From Hydractinia symbiolongicarpus (lineage: Eukaryota > Cnidaria > Hydrozoa > Anthoathecata > Hydractiniidae): 64,000 nt of DNA. This document shows, in pieces, positions 14,801 through 27,435 of the stretch (position 1 is the first letter of the stretch; each line of letters opens with the position of its first letter). Location of the stretch: the NCBI RefSeq assembly GCF_029227915.1, contig NC_079877.1, forward strand, positions 33,503,851 through 33,567,850, in the 5' to 3' direction. The notes under the pieces were generated by a model. The model was not told where the DNA came from. It searched no databases and saw nothing but the letters and a program-made list of their open reading frames with translations. The translations under genes and the position numbers were made by a program.

Positions 14801-16360
14801 CCGGCGATTAAACGCCTTTTATACAGCGTCTCATCAAAAATGAAAATATTTGTGATAACTACAAGTCTCATGCGTTTTAGTGGTGAAAAGATAATTTCAA
14901 TAATCGTTTTGGAAATGCGTTTACTCACAGGGTACTTTCTTTGTATACATTCGACTATACGGGCCAAGCCCCGGATTTACGGGAAATGGCGTGTTTTCGT
15001 TTGCCGGCGATTAAACTTTTTTATTGAGCGTCTCATCAAAAATGAAAACATTTTTGAAAACTACAAGTCTCATGCGTTTTAGTGGTGAAAAGGTAATTTA
15101 AAAAATCGTTTTGGAAATGAGTTTACTCACAGGGTACTTTCTTTTTATACATTCGATTATACGGGTCCAGCCCGGAATTTACAGGAAATCGCGGGTTTTT
15201 GTTTGCCGGCGATTAAACTTCTTTTATTCTGCGTCTCATCAAAAATGAAAACATTTTTAAAAACTACAAGTCTTATGCGTTTTAGTGGTGAAAAAATAAT
15301 TTAAAAAATCGTTCTGGAAATGAATTTACTCACAGGGTACTTTATTTGTATACTTTTGACTATACGGGCCAAGCCCGGGATTTACGGGAAATCGCGGATT
15401 TTCGTTTGCCGGCGATTAAACTTCTTTTATTCAGCTTCTCATCAAAAATGAAAACACTTTTGAAAACAACAAGTCTCATGCGTTTTAGTGGTGAAAAGGT
15501 AATTTAAAAAATCGTTTTGGAAATGAGTTTTCTCACAGGGTACTTTCTTTGTATACATTCGACTATACGGGCCAAGCCCGGGATTTACGGGAAATCGCGG
15601 GTTTTCGTTTGCCGGCGATTAAACCACTTTCATTAAGCGTCTCATCAAAAATGAAAAAATTTTTGAAAACTACAAGTCTCATGCGTTTTAGTGGTGAAAA
15701 AATAATTTAAAAAATCGTTCGGGAAATGCGTTTACTCCCTGGGTACTTTCTTTGCATACTTTTGACGATGCGGGCCGAGTCCGGGATTTACGGGAAATGG
15801 CGGGTTTTCATTTGCCGGCGATTAAACTTCTTTTATTCAGCGTCTCATCAAAAATGAAAACATTTCTGAAAACTACAAGTCTCATGCGTTTTAGTGGTGA
15901 AAAAATAATTTAAAAAATCGTTCGGGAAATCAGTTTACTCCCTGGGTGCTTTCTTTATATACATTCAACTATACGGGACAAGCCCGGGATTTACGGGAAA
16001 TCGCGGGTTTTCATTTGCCGGCTATTAAACCACATTCATTAAGCGTCTCATCAAAAATAAAAACATTTCTGAAAACTAAAAGTCTCATGCGTTTTAGTGG
16101 TGAAAAAATAATTTAAAAAATCGTTCGGGAAATAAGTCTACTCCCTGGGTACTTTCTTTATATACATTCAACTATACTGGCCCAGCCCGGGATTTACAGG
16201 AAATCGCGGGTTTTTGTTTGCCGGCTATTAAACCACATTAATTAAGCGTCTCATCAAAAATAAAAACATTTCTGAAAACTACAAGTCTCATAGGCTTTAG
16301 TGGTGAAATAATAATTTAAAAAATCGTTCGTGAAATGAGTTTACTCCCTGGGTACTTTCT
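11858..16360. repeat. Higher-order block, copy H3 (4,450 bp to next copy)
   Basis: This is the third copy of the block, at offset 5,454 from H2 (6,796 matches 12,250). It is shortened by internal deletions of whole monomers. Near 13,700 the monomer beginning ttttggaaatg passes directly into the gcgtttactccctggg unit. Near 16,020 a tttcatttgccgg monomer passes into the ccggctattaaacc monomer. Both joins fall inside homologous monomer sequence, as expected for unequal exchange. Confidence 0.8.
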
Positions 16361-19300
16361 TTGTATACTTTTGACTATACGGGCAAAGCCGGGATTTACG
16401 GGAAATCGCGGGTTTTCGTTTGCCGGCGATTAAACGTCTTTTATTCAGCGTCTCATCAAAAATGAAAACATTTTTGAAAACTACAAGTCTCATGCATTTT
16501 AGTGGTGAAAAAAAATTTAAAAAATCGTTCGTGAAATGAGTTTACACCCTGGGTACTTTCATTGTATACATTCGACTATACGGGCCAAGCCCGGGATTTA
16601 TGTGAAATCGCGGGTTTTCGTTGCCGGCGATTAAACCTCTTTCATTAAGCGTCTCATCAAAAATGAAAACGTTTTTGAAAACTACAAGTCTCATGGGTTT
16701 TAGTGGTGAAAAAATAATTTAAAAAATCGTTCGGGAAATGAGTTTACTCCCTGGGTACTTTCTTTGTATACTTTTGACCATACGGGCCAAGCCCGGTATT
16801 TACGGGAAATCGCGGGTGTTCGTTTGCCGGCGATTAAAACACTTTCATTAGGCGTCTCATCAAAAATGAAAACATTTCGGAAAACTACAAGTCTCATGCG
16901 TTTTGGTGGTGAAAAAATAATTTAAAAAATCGCTCGGGAAATGAGTTTACTCCCTGGGTACTTTCTTTGTATACCTTTGACTATACGGGCCCTGTCCGGG
17001 GTTTACGAAAAATGGCGGGTTTTCGTTTGCCGGCGATTAAACTTCTTTTATTCAGCGTCTCATCAAAAATGAGAACATTTCTGAAAACTACAAGTCTCAT
17101 GGGCTTTAGTGGTGAAATAATAATTTAAAAAATCGTTCGTGAAATGAGTTTACTCCCTGGGTACTTTCTTTGTATACTTTTGACTATACGGGCCGAGTCC
17201 AGGATTTACGGGAAATCGCAGGTTTTCGTTTGCCGGCGATTAAACCACTTTCATTAAGCGTCTCATCAAAATGGAAAACATTTCTGAAAACTACAAGTCT
17301 CATGCGTTTTAGTGGTGAAAAAATAATTTAAAAAATCGTTCGGGAAATAAGTTTACTCCCTGGGTACTTTCTTTATATACATTCAACTATACGGGCCAAG
17401 CCCGGGATTTACGGGAAATCGCGGGTTTTCGTTTGCCGGCGATTAAACTTCTTTTATTCAGCGTCTCATCAAAAATGAAAACATTTCTGAAAACTACAAG
17501 TCTCATGAGCTTTAGTGGTGAAATAATAATTTAAAAAATCGTTCGGGAAATGAGTTTACTCCCTGGGTAATTTCTTTGTATACTTTTTACTATACGGGCC
17601 GTGTCCGGGGTTTACGGGAAATGGCGTGTTTTCGTTTGCCGGCGATTAAACTTTTTTATTGAGCGTCTCATCAAAAATGAAAACATTTTTGAAAACTACA
17701 AGTCTCATGCGTTTTAGTGGTGAAAAGGTAATTTAAAAAATCGTTTTGGAAATGAGTTTACTCACAGGGTACTTTCTTTTTATACATTCGATTATACGGG
17801 TCCAGCCCGGAATTTACAGGAAATCGCGGGTTTTTGTTTGCCGGCGATTAAACTTCTTTTATTCAGCGTCTCATCAAAAATGAAAACATTTTTAAAAACT
17901 ACAAGTCTTATACGTTTTAGTGGTGAAAAAATAATTTAAAAAATCGTTCTGGAAATGAATTTACTCACAGGGTACTTTATTTGTATACTTTTGACTATAC
18001 GGGCCAAGCCCGGGATTTACGGGAAATCGCGGATTTTCGTTTGCCGGCGATTAAACTTCTTTTATTCAGCTTCTCATCAAAAATGAAAACACTTTTGAAA
18101 ACAACAAGTCTCATGCGTTTTAGTGGTGAAAAGGTAATTTAAAAAATCGTTTTGGAAATGAGTTTTCTCACAGGGTACTTTCTTTGTATACATTCGACTA
18201 TACGGGCCAAGCCCGGGATTTACGGGAAATCGCGGGTTTTCGTTTGCCGGCGATTAAACCACTTTCATTAAGCGTCTCATCAAAAATGAAAAAATTTTTG
18301 AAAACTACAAGTCTCATGCGTTTTAGTGGTGAAAAAATAATTTAAAAAATCGTTCGGGAAATGCGTTTACTCCCTGGGTACTTTCTTTGCATACTTTTGA
18401 CGATGCGGGCCGAGTCCGGGATTTACGGGAAATGGCGGGTTTTCATTTGCCGGCGATTAAACTTCTTTTATTCAGCGTCTCATCAAAAATGAAAACATTT
18501 CTGAAAACTACAAGTCTCATGCGTTTTAGTGGTGAAAAAATAATTTAAAAAATCGTTCGGGAAATCAGTTTACTCCCTGGGTGCTTTCTTTATATACATT
18601 CAACTATACGGGACAAGCCCGGGATTTACGGGAAATCGCGGGTTTTCATTTGCCGGCGATTAAACTTCTTTTATTCAGCGTCTCATCAAAAATGAAAACA
18701 CTTTTGAAAACTACAAGTCTCACGCGTTTTAGTAATTTAAAAAATCGTTCGGGAAATGAGTTTACTCCCTGGGTAATTTCTTTGTATACTTTTGACTATA
18801 CGGGCCGTGTCCGGGGTTTACAGGAAATGGCGTGTTTTCGTTTGCCTGCGATTAAACTTCTTTTATTCAGCATCTCATCAAAAATGAAAACATTTTTGAA
18901 AACTACAAGTCTCATGCGTTTTAGTGGTGAAAAGGTAATATAAAAAATCGTTTTGGAAATGAGTTTACTCACAGGGTACTTTCTTTTTATACATTCGATT
19001 ATACGGGCCCAGCCCGGGATTTACAGGAAATCGCGGGTTTTTGTTTGCCGGCTATTAAACCACATTCATTAAGCGTCTCATCAAAAATAAAAACATTTCT
19101 GAAAACTAAAAGTCTCATGCGTTTTAGTGGTGAAAAAATAATTTAAAAAATCGTTCGGGAAATAAGTCTACTCCCTGGGTACTTTCTTTATATACATTCA
19201 ACTATACTGGCCCAGCCCGGGATTTACAGGAAATCGCGGGTTTTTGTTTGCCGGCTATTAAACCACATTAATTAAGCGTCTCATCAAAAATAAAAACATT

Positions 19301-20165
19301 TCTGAAAACTACAAGTCTCATAGGCTTTAGTGGTGAAAGAATAATTTAAAAAATCGTTCGTGAAATGAGTTTACTCCCTGGGTACTTTCTTTGTATACTT
19401 TTGACTATACGGGCCGAGTCCAGGATTTACGGGAAATCGCAGGTTTTCGTTTGCCGGCGATTAAACGCCTTTTATACAGCGTCTCATCAAAAATGAAAAT
19501 ATTTGTGATAACTACAAGTCTCATGCGTTTTAGTGGTGAAAAGATAATTTCAATAATCGTTTTGGAAATGCGTTTACTCACAGGGTACTTTCTTTGTATA
19601 CATTCGACTATACGGGCCAAGCCCCGGATTTACGGGAAATTGCGGGTTTTCGTTTGCCGGCGATTAAACCACTTTCATTAAGCGTCTCATCAAAAATGAA
19701 AACATTTCTGAAAACTACAAGTCTCATGCGTTTTAGCGGTGAAAAAATAAGTTAAAAAATCGTTCGGGAAATCAGTTTACTCCCTGGGTACTTTCTTTAC
19801 ATACATTCAACTATACGAGTGGAGCCTGGGATTTACGGGAAATCGCGGGTTTTCGTTTGCCGGCGATTAAACTTCTTTTATTCAGCGTCTCATCAAAAAT
19901 GAAAACACTTTTGAAAACTACGAGTCTCACGCGTTTTAGTGGTGAAAGAATAATTTAAAAAATCGTTCGGGAAATCAGTTTACTCCCTGGGTACTTTCTT
20001 TACATACATTCAACTATACGAGTGAAGCCTGGGATTTACGGGAAATCGCGGGTTTTCGTTTGCCGGCGATTAAACTTCTATTATTCAGCGTCTCATCAAA
20101 AATGAAAACATTTTTGAAAACTACAAGTCTTATGCGTTTTAGTGGTGAAAAAATAATTTAAAAAA
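16361..20165. repeat. Higher-order block, copy H4, truncated
   Basis: This is the fourth copy, at offset 4,450 from H3 (12,250 matches 16,700). Its left junction lies near 16,345-16,382, where a ttcgtgaaatgag monomer runs into the gggcaaagccggg unit. It carries private changes such as ttaaaacacttt for ttaaaccacttt near 16,835. Similarity to H1-H3 holds to the attaaacttctattattcag monomer near 20,070 and is lost after about 20,165. The end of H4 is the boundary between the left array domain and the more mosaic middle domain. Confidence 0.78.
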
Positions 20166-22785
20166 TCGTTCTGGAAATGAGTTTACTCACAGGGTACTTT
20201 CTTTGTATACTTTTGACTATACGGGCCAAGCCCGGGATTTACGGGAAATCGCGGGTTTTCGTTTGCCGGCGATTAAACCACTTTCATTAAGCGTCTCATC
20301 AAAAATGAAAACATTTTTGAAAACTACAAGTCTCATGCGTTTTAGTGGTGAAAAAATAATTTAAAAAATCGTTCGGGAAATGAGTTTACTCCCTGGGTAA
20401 TTTCTTTGTATACTTTTGACTATACGGGCCGTGTCCGGGGTTTACGGGAAATAGTGTGTTTTCGTTTGCCGGCGATTAAACTTCTTTTATTCAGCGTCTC
20501 ATCAAAAATGAAAACATTTTTGATAACTACAAGTCTCATGCGTTTTAGTGGTGAAAAGATAATTTCAATAATCGTTTTGGAAATGAGTTTACTCACAGGG
20601 TACTTTCTTTGTATACATTCGACTATACGGGCCAAGCCCCGGATTTACGGGAAATTGCGGGTTTTCGTTTGCCGGCGATTAAACCACTTTCATTAAGCGT
20701 CTCATCAAAAATGAAAACATTTCTGAAAACTACCAGTCTCATGCGTTTTAGTGGTGAAAAAATAATTTAAAAAATCGTTCGGGAAATCAGTTTACTCCCT
20801 GGGTACTTTCTTTACATACATTCAACTATACGAGCCAAGCCTGGGATTTACGGGAAATCGCGGGTTTTCGTTTGCCGGCGATTAAACTTCTTTTATTCAG
20901 CGTCTCATCAAAAATGAAAACATTTCTGAAAACTACAAGTCTCATGCGTTTTAGTGGTGAAAAGATAATTTAAAAAATCGTTTTGGAAATGAGTTTTCTC
21001 ACAGGGTTCTTTCTTTGTATACTTTCGACTATACGGGCCAAGCCCGGGATTTACGGGAAATCGCGGGTTTTCGTTTGCCGGCGATTAAACCACTTTCATT
21101 AAGCGTCTCATCAAAAATGAAAACATTTTTGAAAACTACAAGTCTCATGCGTTTTAGTGGTGAAAAAATAATTTAAAAAATCGTTCGGGATATGAGTTTA
21201 CTCCCTGGGTACTTTCTTTGCATACTTTTGACGATGCGGGCCGAGTCCGGGATTTACGGGAAATGGCGGGTTTTTATTTGCCGGCGATTAAACTTCTTTT
21301 ATTCAGCGTCTCATCAAAAATGAAAACATTTCTGAAAACTACAAGTCTCATGCGTTTTAGTGGTGAAAAAATAATTTAAAAAATCGTTCGGGAAATCAGT
21401 TTACTCCCTGGGTACTTTCTTTATATACATTCAACTATACGGGACAAGCCCGGGATTTACGGGAAATCGCGGGTTTTCGTTTGCCGGCGATTAAACTTCT
21501 TTTATTCAGCGTCTCATCAAAAATGAAAACACTTTTGAAAACTACAAGTCTCACGCGTTTTAGTAATTTAAAAAATCGTTCGGGAAATGAGTTTACTCCC
21601 TGGGTAATTTCTTTGTATACTTTTGACTATACGGGCCGTGTCCGGGGTTTACGGGAAATCGCGGGTTTTCGTTTGCCGGCGATTAAACTTCTTTTATTCA
21701 GCGTCTCATCAAAAATGAAAACATTTTTGAAAACTACAAGTCTCATGCGTTTTAGTGGTGAAAAGATAATTTCAATAATCGTTTTGGAAATGAGTTTACT
21801 CACAGGGTACTTTCTTTGTATACATTCGACTATACGGGCCAAGCCCCGGATTTACGGGAAATTGCGGGTTTTCGTTTGCCGGCGATTAAACCACTTTCAT
21901 TAAGCGTCTCATCAAAAATGAAAACATTTCTGAAAACTACAAGTCTCATGCGTTTTAGTGGTGAAAAAATAATTTAAAAAATCGTTCGGGAAATCAGTTT
22001 ACTCCCTGGGTACTTTCTTTACATACATTCAACTATACGAGCCAAGCCTGGGATTTACGGGAAATCGATGGTTTTCGTTTGCCGGCGATTAAACTTCTTT
22101 TATTCAGCGTCTCATCAAAAATGAAAACACTTTTGAAAACTACGAGTCTCACGCGTTTTAGTGGTGAAAGAATAATTTAAAAAATCCTTCGGGAAATGAG
22201 TTTACTCCCTGGGTACTTTCTTTGTATACTCTTGACTATACGGGCCAAGCCCGGGATTTACGGGAAATCGCGGGTTTTCGTTTGCCGGCGATTAAACTTT
22301 TTTTTTCAGCGTCTCATCAAAAATCAAAACATTTTTGAAAACTACAAGTCTTATGCGTTTTAGTGGTGAAAAAATAATTTAAAAAATCGTTCTGGAAATG
22401 AGTTTACTCACAGGGTACTTTCTTTGTATACTTTTGACTATACGGGCCAAGCCCGGGATTTACGGGAAATCGCGGATTTTCGTTTGCCGGCGATTAAACT
22501 TCTTTTATTCAGCTTCTCATCAAAAATGAAAACACTTTTGAAAACTACAAGTCTCATGCGTTTTAGTGGTGAAAAGATAATTTAAAAAATCGTTTTGGAA
22601 ATGAGTTTTCTCACAGGGTACTTTCTTTGTATACATTCGACTATACGGGCCAAGTCCGCGATTTACGGGAAATCGCGGGTTTTCGTTTGCCTGCGATTAA
22701 ACCACTTTCATTAAGCGTCTCACCAAAAATGAAAACATTTTTGAAAACTACAAGTCTCATGCGTTTTAGTGGTGAAAAAATAATT

Positions 22786-25700
22786 TAAAAAATCGTTCGG
22801 GAAATGAGTTTACTCCCTGGGTACTTTCTTTGCATACTTTTGACGATGCGGGCCGAGTCCGGGATTTACGGGAAATGGCGGGTTTTCATTTGCCGGCGAT
22901 TAAACTTCTTTTATTCAGCGTCTCATCAAAAATGAAAACATTTCTGAAAACTACAAGTCTCATGCGTTTTAGTGGTGAAAAAATAATTTAAAAAATCGTT
23001 CGGGAAATCAGTTTACGCCCTGGGTACTTTCTTTATATACATTCAACTATACGGGCCAAGCCCGGGATTTACGGGAAATCGCGGGTTTTCGTTTGCCGGC
23101 GATTAAACTTCTTTTATTCAGCGTCTCATCAAAAATGAAAACACTTTTGAAAACTACAAGTCTCACGCGTTTTAGTGGTGAAAAAATAATTTAAAAAATC
23201 GTTCGGGAAATGAGTTTACTCCCTGGGTACTTTCTTTGCATACTTTTGACTATACGGGCCAAGCCCGGGATTTACGGGAAATCGCGGGTTTTCGTTTGCC
23301 GGCGATTAAATTTCTTTTATTCAGCGTCTCATCAAAAATGAAAACACTTTTGAAAACTACAAGTCTCATGCGTTTTAGTGGTGAAAAGATACTTTAAAAA
23401 ATCGTTTTGGAAATGAGTTTACTCACAGGGTACTTTCTTTGTATACATTCGACTATACAGGCCAAACCCGGGATTTACGTGAAATCGCGGGTTTTCGTTT
23501 GTCGGCGATTAAACCTCTTTCATTAAGCGTCTCATCAAAAATGAAAACATTTTTGAAAACTACGAGTCTCACGCGTTTTAGTGGTGAAAGAATAATTTAA
23601 AAAATCGTTCGGGAAATGAGTTTACTCCCTGGGTACTTTCTTTGTATACTTTTGACTATACGGGCCAAGCCCGGGATTTACGGGAAATCGCGGGTTTTCG
23701 TTTGCCGGCGATTAAATTTCTTTTATTCAGCGTCTCATCAAAAATGAAAACACTTTTGAAAACTACAAGTCTCATGCGTTTTAGTGGTGAAAAGATACTT
23801 TAAAAAATCGTTTTGGAAATGAGTTTACTCACAGGGTACTTTCTTTGTATACATTCGACTATACAGGCCAAACCCGGGATTTACGTGAAATCGCGGGTTT
23901 TCGTTTGTCGGCGATTAAACCTCTTTCATTAAGCGTCTCATCAAAAATGAAAACATTTTTGAAAACTACGAGTCTCACGCGTTTTAGTGGTGAAAGAATA
24001 ATTTAAAAAATCGTTCGGGAAATGAGTTTACTCCCTGGGTACTTTCTTTGTATACTTTTGACTATACGGGCTAAGCCCGGGATTTACGGGAAATCGCGGG
24101 TTTTCGTTTGCCGGCGATTAAACTTTTTTTATTCAGCGTCTCATCAAAAATGAAAACATTTTTGAAAACTACAAGTCTTATGCGTTTTAGTGGTGAAAAA
24201 ATAATTTAAAAAATCGTTCTGGAAATGAGTTTACTCACAGGGTACTTTCTTTGTACACTTTTGACTATACAGGCCAAGCCCGGGATTTACGGGAAATCGC
24301 GGATTTTCGTTTGCCGGCGATTAAACTTCTTTTATTCAGCTTCTCATCAAAAATGAAAACACTTTTGAAAACTACAAGTCTCATGCGTTTTAGTGGTGAA
24401 AAGATAATTTAAAAAATCGTTTTGGGAATGAGTTTTCTCACAGGGTACTTTCTTTTCATACATTCGACTATACGGGCCAAGCCCGGGATTTACGGGAAAT
24501 CGCGGGTTTTCGTTTGCCGGCGATTAAACCACTTTCATTAAGCGTCTCATCAAAAATGAAAACATTTTTGAAAACTACAAGTCTCATGCGTTTTAGTGGT
24601 GAAAAAATAATTTAAAAAATCGTTCGGGAAATAAGTTTACTCCCTGGGTACTTTCTTTGCATACTTTTGACGATGCGGGCCGAGTCCGGGATTTACGGGA
24701 AATGGCGGGTTTTCATTTGCCGGCGATTAAACTTTTTTTATTCAGCGTCTCATCAAAAATGAAAACATTTCTGAAAATTACAAGTCTCATGTGTTTTAGT
24801 GGTGAAAAAATAATTTAAAAAATCGTTCGGGAAATCAGTTTACTCCCTGGGTACTTTCTTTATATACATTCAACTATACGGGACAAGCCCGGGATTTACG
24901 GGAAATCGCGGGTTTTCGTTTGCCGGCAATTAAACTTCTTTTATTCAGCGTCTCATCAAAAATGAAAACACTTTTGAAAACTACAAGTCTCACGCGTTTT
25001 AGTAATTTAAAAAATCGTTCGGGAAATGAGTTTACTCCCTGGGTAATTTCTTTGTATACTTTTGACTACAGGGGCCGTGTCCGGGGTTTACGGGAAATAG
25101 CGTGTTTTCGTTTGCCGGCAATTAAACTTCTTTTATTCAGCGTCTCATCAAAAATGAAAACATTTTTGAAAACTACAAGTCTCATGCGTTTTAGTGGTGA
25201 AAAAATAATTTAAAAAATCGTTCGGGAAATCAGTTTACTCCCTGGGTACTTTCTTTATATATATTCAACTATACGGGACAAGCCCGGGATTTACGGGAAA
25301 TCGCGGGTTTTCGTTTGCCGGCGATTAAACGCCTTTTATTCAGCGTCTCATCAAAAATGAAAACATTTGTGATAACTACAAGTCTCATGCGTTTTAGTGG
25401 TGAAAAAATAATTTAAAAAATCGTTCGGGAAATGAGTTTACTCCCTGGGTACTTTCTTTGCATACTTTTGACGATGCGGGCCGAGTCCGGGATTTACGGG
25501 AAATGGCGGGTTTTCATTTGCCGGCGATTAAACTTCTTTTATTCAGCGTCTCATCAAAAATGAAAACATTTCTGAAAACTACAAGTCTCATGCGTTTTAG
25601 TGGTGAAAAAATAATTTAAAAAATCGTTCGGGAAATCAGTTTACGCCCTGGGTACTTTCTTTATATACATTAAACTATACGGGCCAAGCCCGGGATTTAC

Positions 25701-27435
25701 GGGAAATCGCGGGTTTTCGTTTGCCGGCGATTAAACTTCTTTTATTCAGCGTCTCATCAAAAATGAAAACACTTTTGAAAACTACAAGTCTCACGCGTTT
25801 TAGTGGTGAAAAAATAATTTAAAAAATCGTTCGGGAAATGAGTTTACTCCCTGGGTACTTTCTTTGCATACTTTTGACTATACGGGCCAAGCCCGGGATT
25901 TACGGGAAATCGCGGGTTTTCGTTTGCCGGCGATTAAATTTCTTTTATTCAGCGTCTCATCAAAAATGAAAACACTTTTGAAAACTACAAGTCTCATGCG
26001 TTTTAGTGGTGAAAAGATACTTTAAAAAATCGTTTTGGAAATGAGTTTACTCACAGGGTACTTTCTTTGTATACATTCGACTATACAGGCCAAACCCGGG
26101 ATTTACGTGAAATCGCGGGTTTTCGTTTGTCGGCGATTAAACCTCTTTCATTAAGCGTCTCATCAAAAATGAAAACATTTTTGAAAACTACGAGTCTCAC
26201 GCGTTTTAGTGGTGAAAGAATAATTTAAAAAATCGTTCGGGAAATGAGTTTACTCCCTGGGTACTTTCTTTGTATACTTTTGACTATACGGGCTAAGCCC
26301 GGGATTTACGGGAAATCGCGGGTTTTCGTTTGCCGGCGATTAAACTTTTTTTATTCAGCGTCTCATCAAAAATGAAAACATTTTTGAAAACTACAAGTCT
26401 TATGCGTTTTAGTGGTGAAAAAATAATTTAAAAAATCGTTCTGGAAATGAGTTTACTCACAGGGTACTTTCTTTGTACACTTTTGACTATACAGGCCAAG
26501 CCCGGGATTTACGGGAAATCGCGGATTTTCGTTTGCCGGCGATTAAACTTCTTTTATTCAGCTTCTCATCAAAAATGAAAACACTTTTGAAAACTACAAG
26601 TCTCATGCGTTTTAGTGGTGAAAAGATAATTTAAAAAATCGTTTTGGGAATGAGTTTTCTCACAGGGTACTTTCTTTTCATACATTCGACTATACGGGCC
26701 AAGCCCGGGATTTACGGGAAATCGCGGGTTTTCGTTTGCCGGCGATTAAACCACTTTCATTAAGCGTCTCATCAAAAATGAAAACATTTTTGAAAACTAC
26801 AAGTCTCATGCGTTTTAGTGGTGAAAAAATAATTTAAAAAATCGTTCGGGAAATAAGTTTACTCCCTGGGTACTTTCTTTGCATACTTTTGACGATGCGG
26901 GCCGAGTCCGGGATTTACGGGAAATGGCGGGTTTTCATTTGCCGGCGATTAAACTTTTTTTATTCAGCGTCTCATCAAAAATGAAAACATTTCTGAAAAT
27001 TACAAGTCTCATGTGTTTTAGTGGTGAAAAAATAATTTAAAAAATCGTTCGGGAAATCAGTTTACTCCCTGGGTACTTTCTTTATATACATTCAACTATA
27101 CGGGACAAGCCCGGGATTTACGGGAAATCGCGGGTTTTCGTTTGCCGGCAATTAAACTTCTTTTATTCAGCGTCTCATCAAAAATGAAAACACTTTTGAA
27201 AACTACAAGTCTCACGCGTTTTAGTAATTTAAAAAATCGTTCGGGAAATGAGTTTACTCCCTGGGTAATTTCTTTGTATACTTTTGACTACAGGGGCCGT
27301 GTCCGGGGTTTACGGGAAATAGCGTGTTTTCGTTTGCCGGCAATTAAACTTCTTTTATTCAGCGTCTCATCAAAAATGAAAACATTTTTGAAAACTACAA
27401 GTCTCATGCGTTTTAGTGGTGAAAAAATAATTTAA
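22786..27435. repeat. Tandem duplication with 2,222-bp offset
   Basis: Two adjacent copies are seen: about 22,786-25,413 and about 25,414-27,635. Matching points include the rare ttgtacacttttgac at 24,251 and 26,473, and the 192-bp monomer junction at 25,003 and 27,225, both 2,222 bp apart. The offset equals eleven monomers of which one is 192 bp. The first copy is 406 bp longer because a monomer pair carrying gattaaatttc is itself repeated (23,304 and 23,710). Confidence 0.85.
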
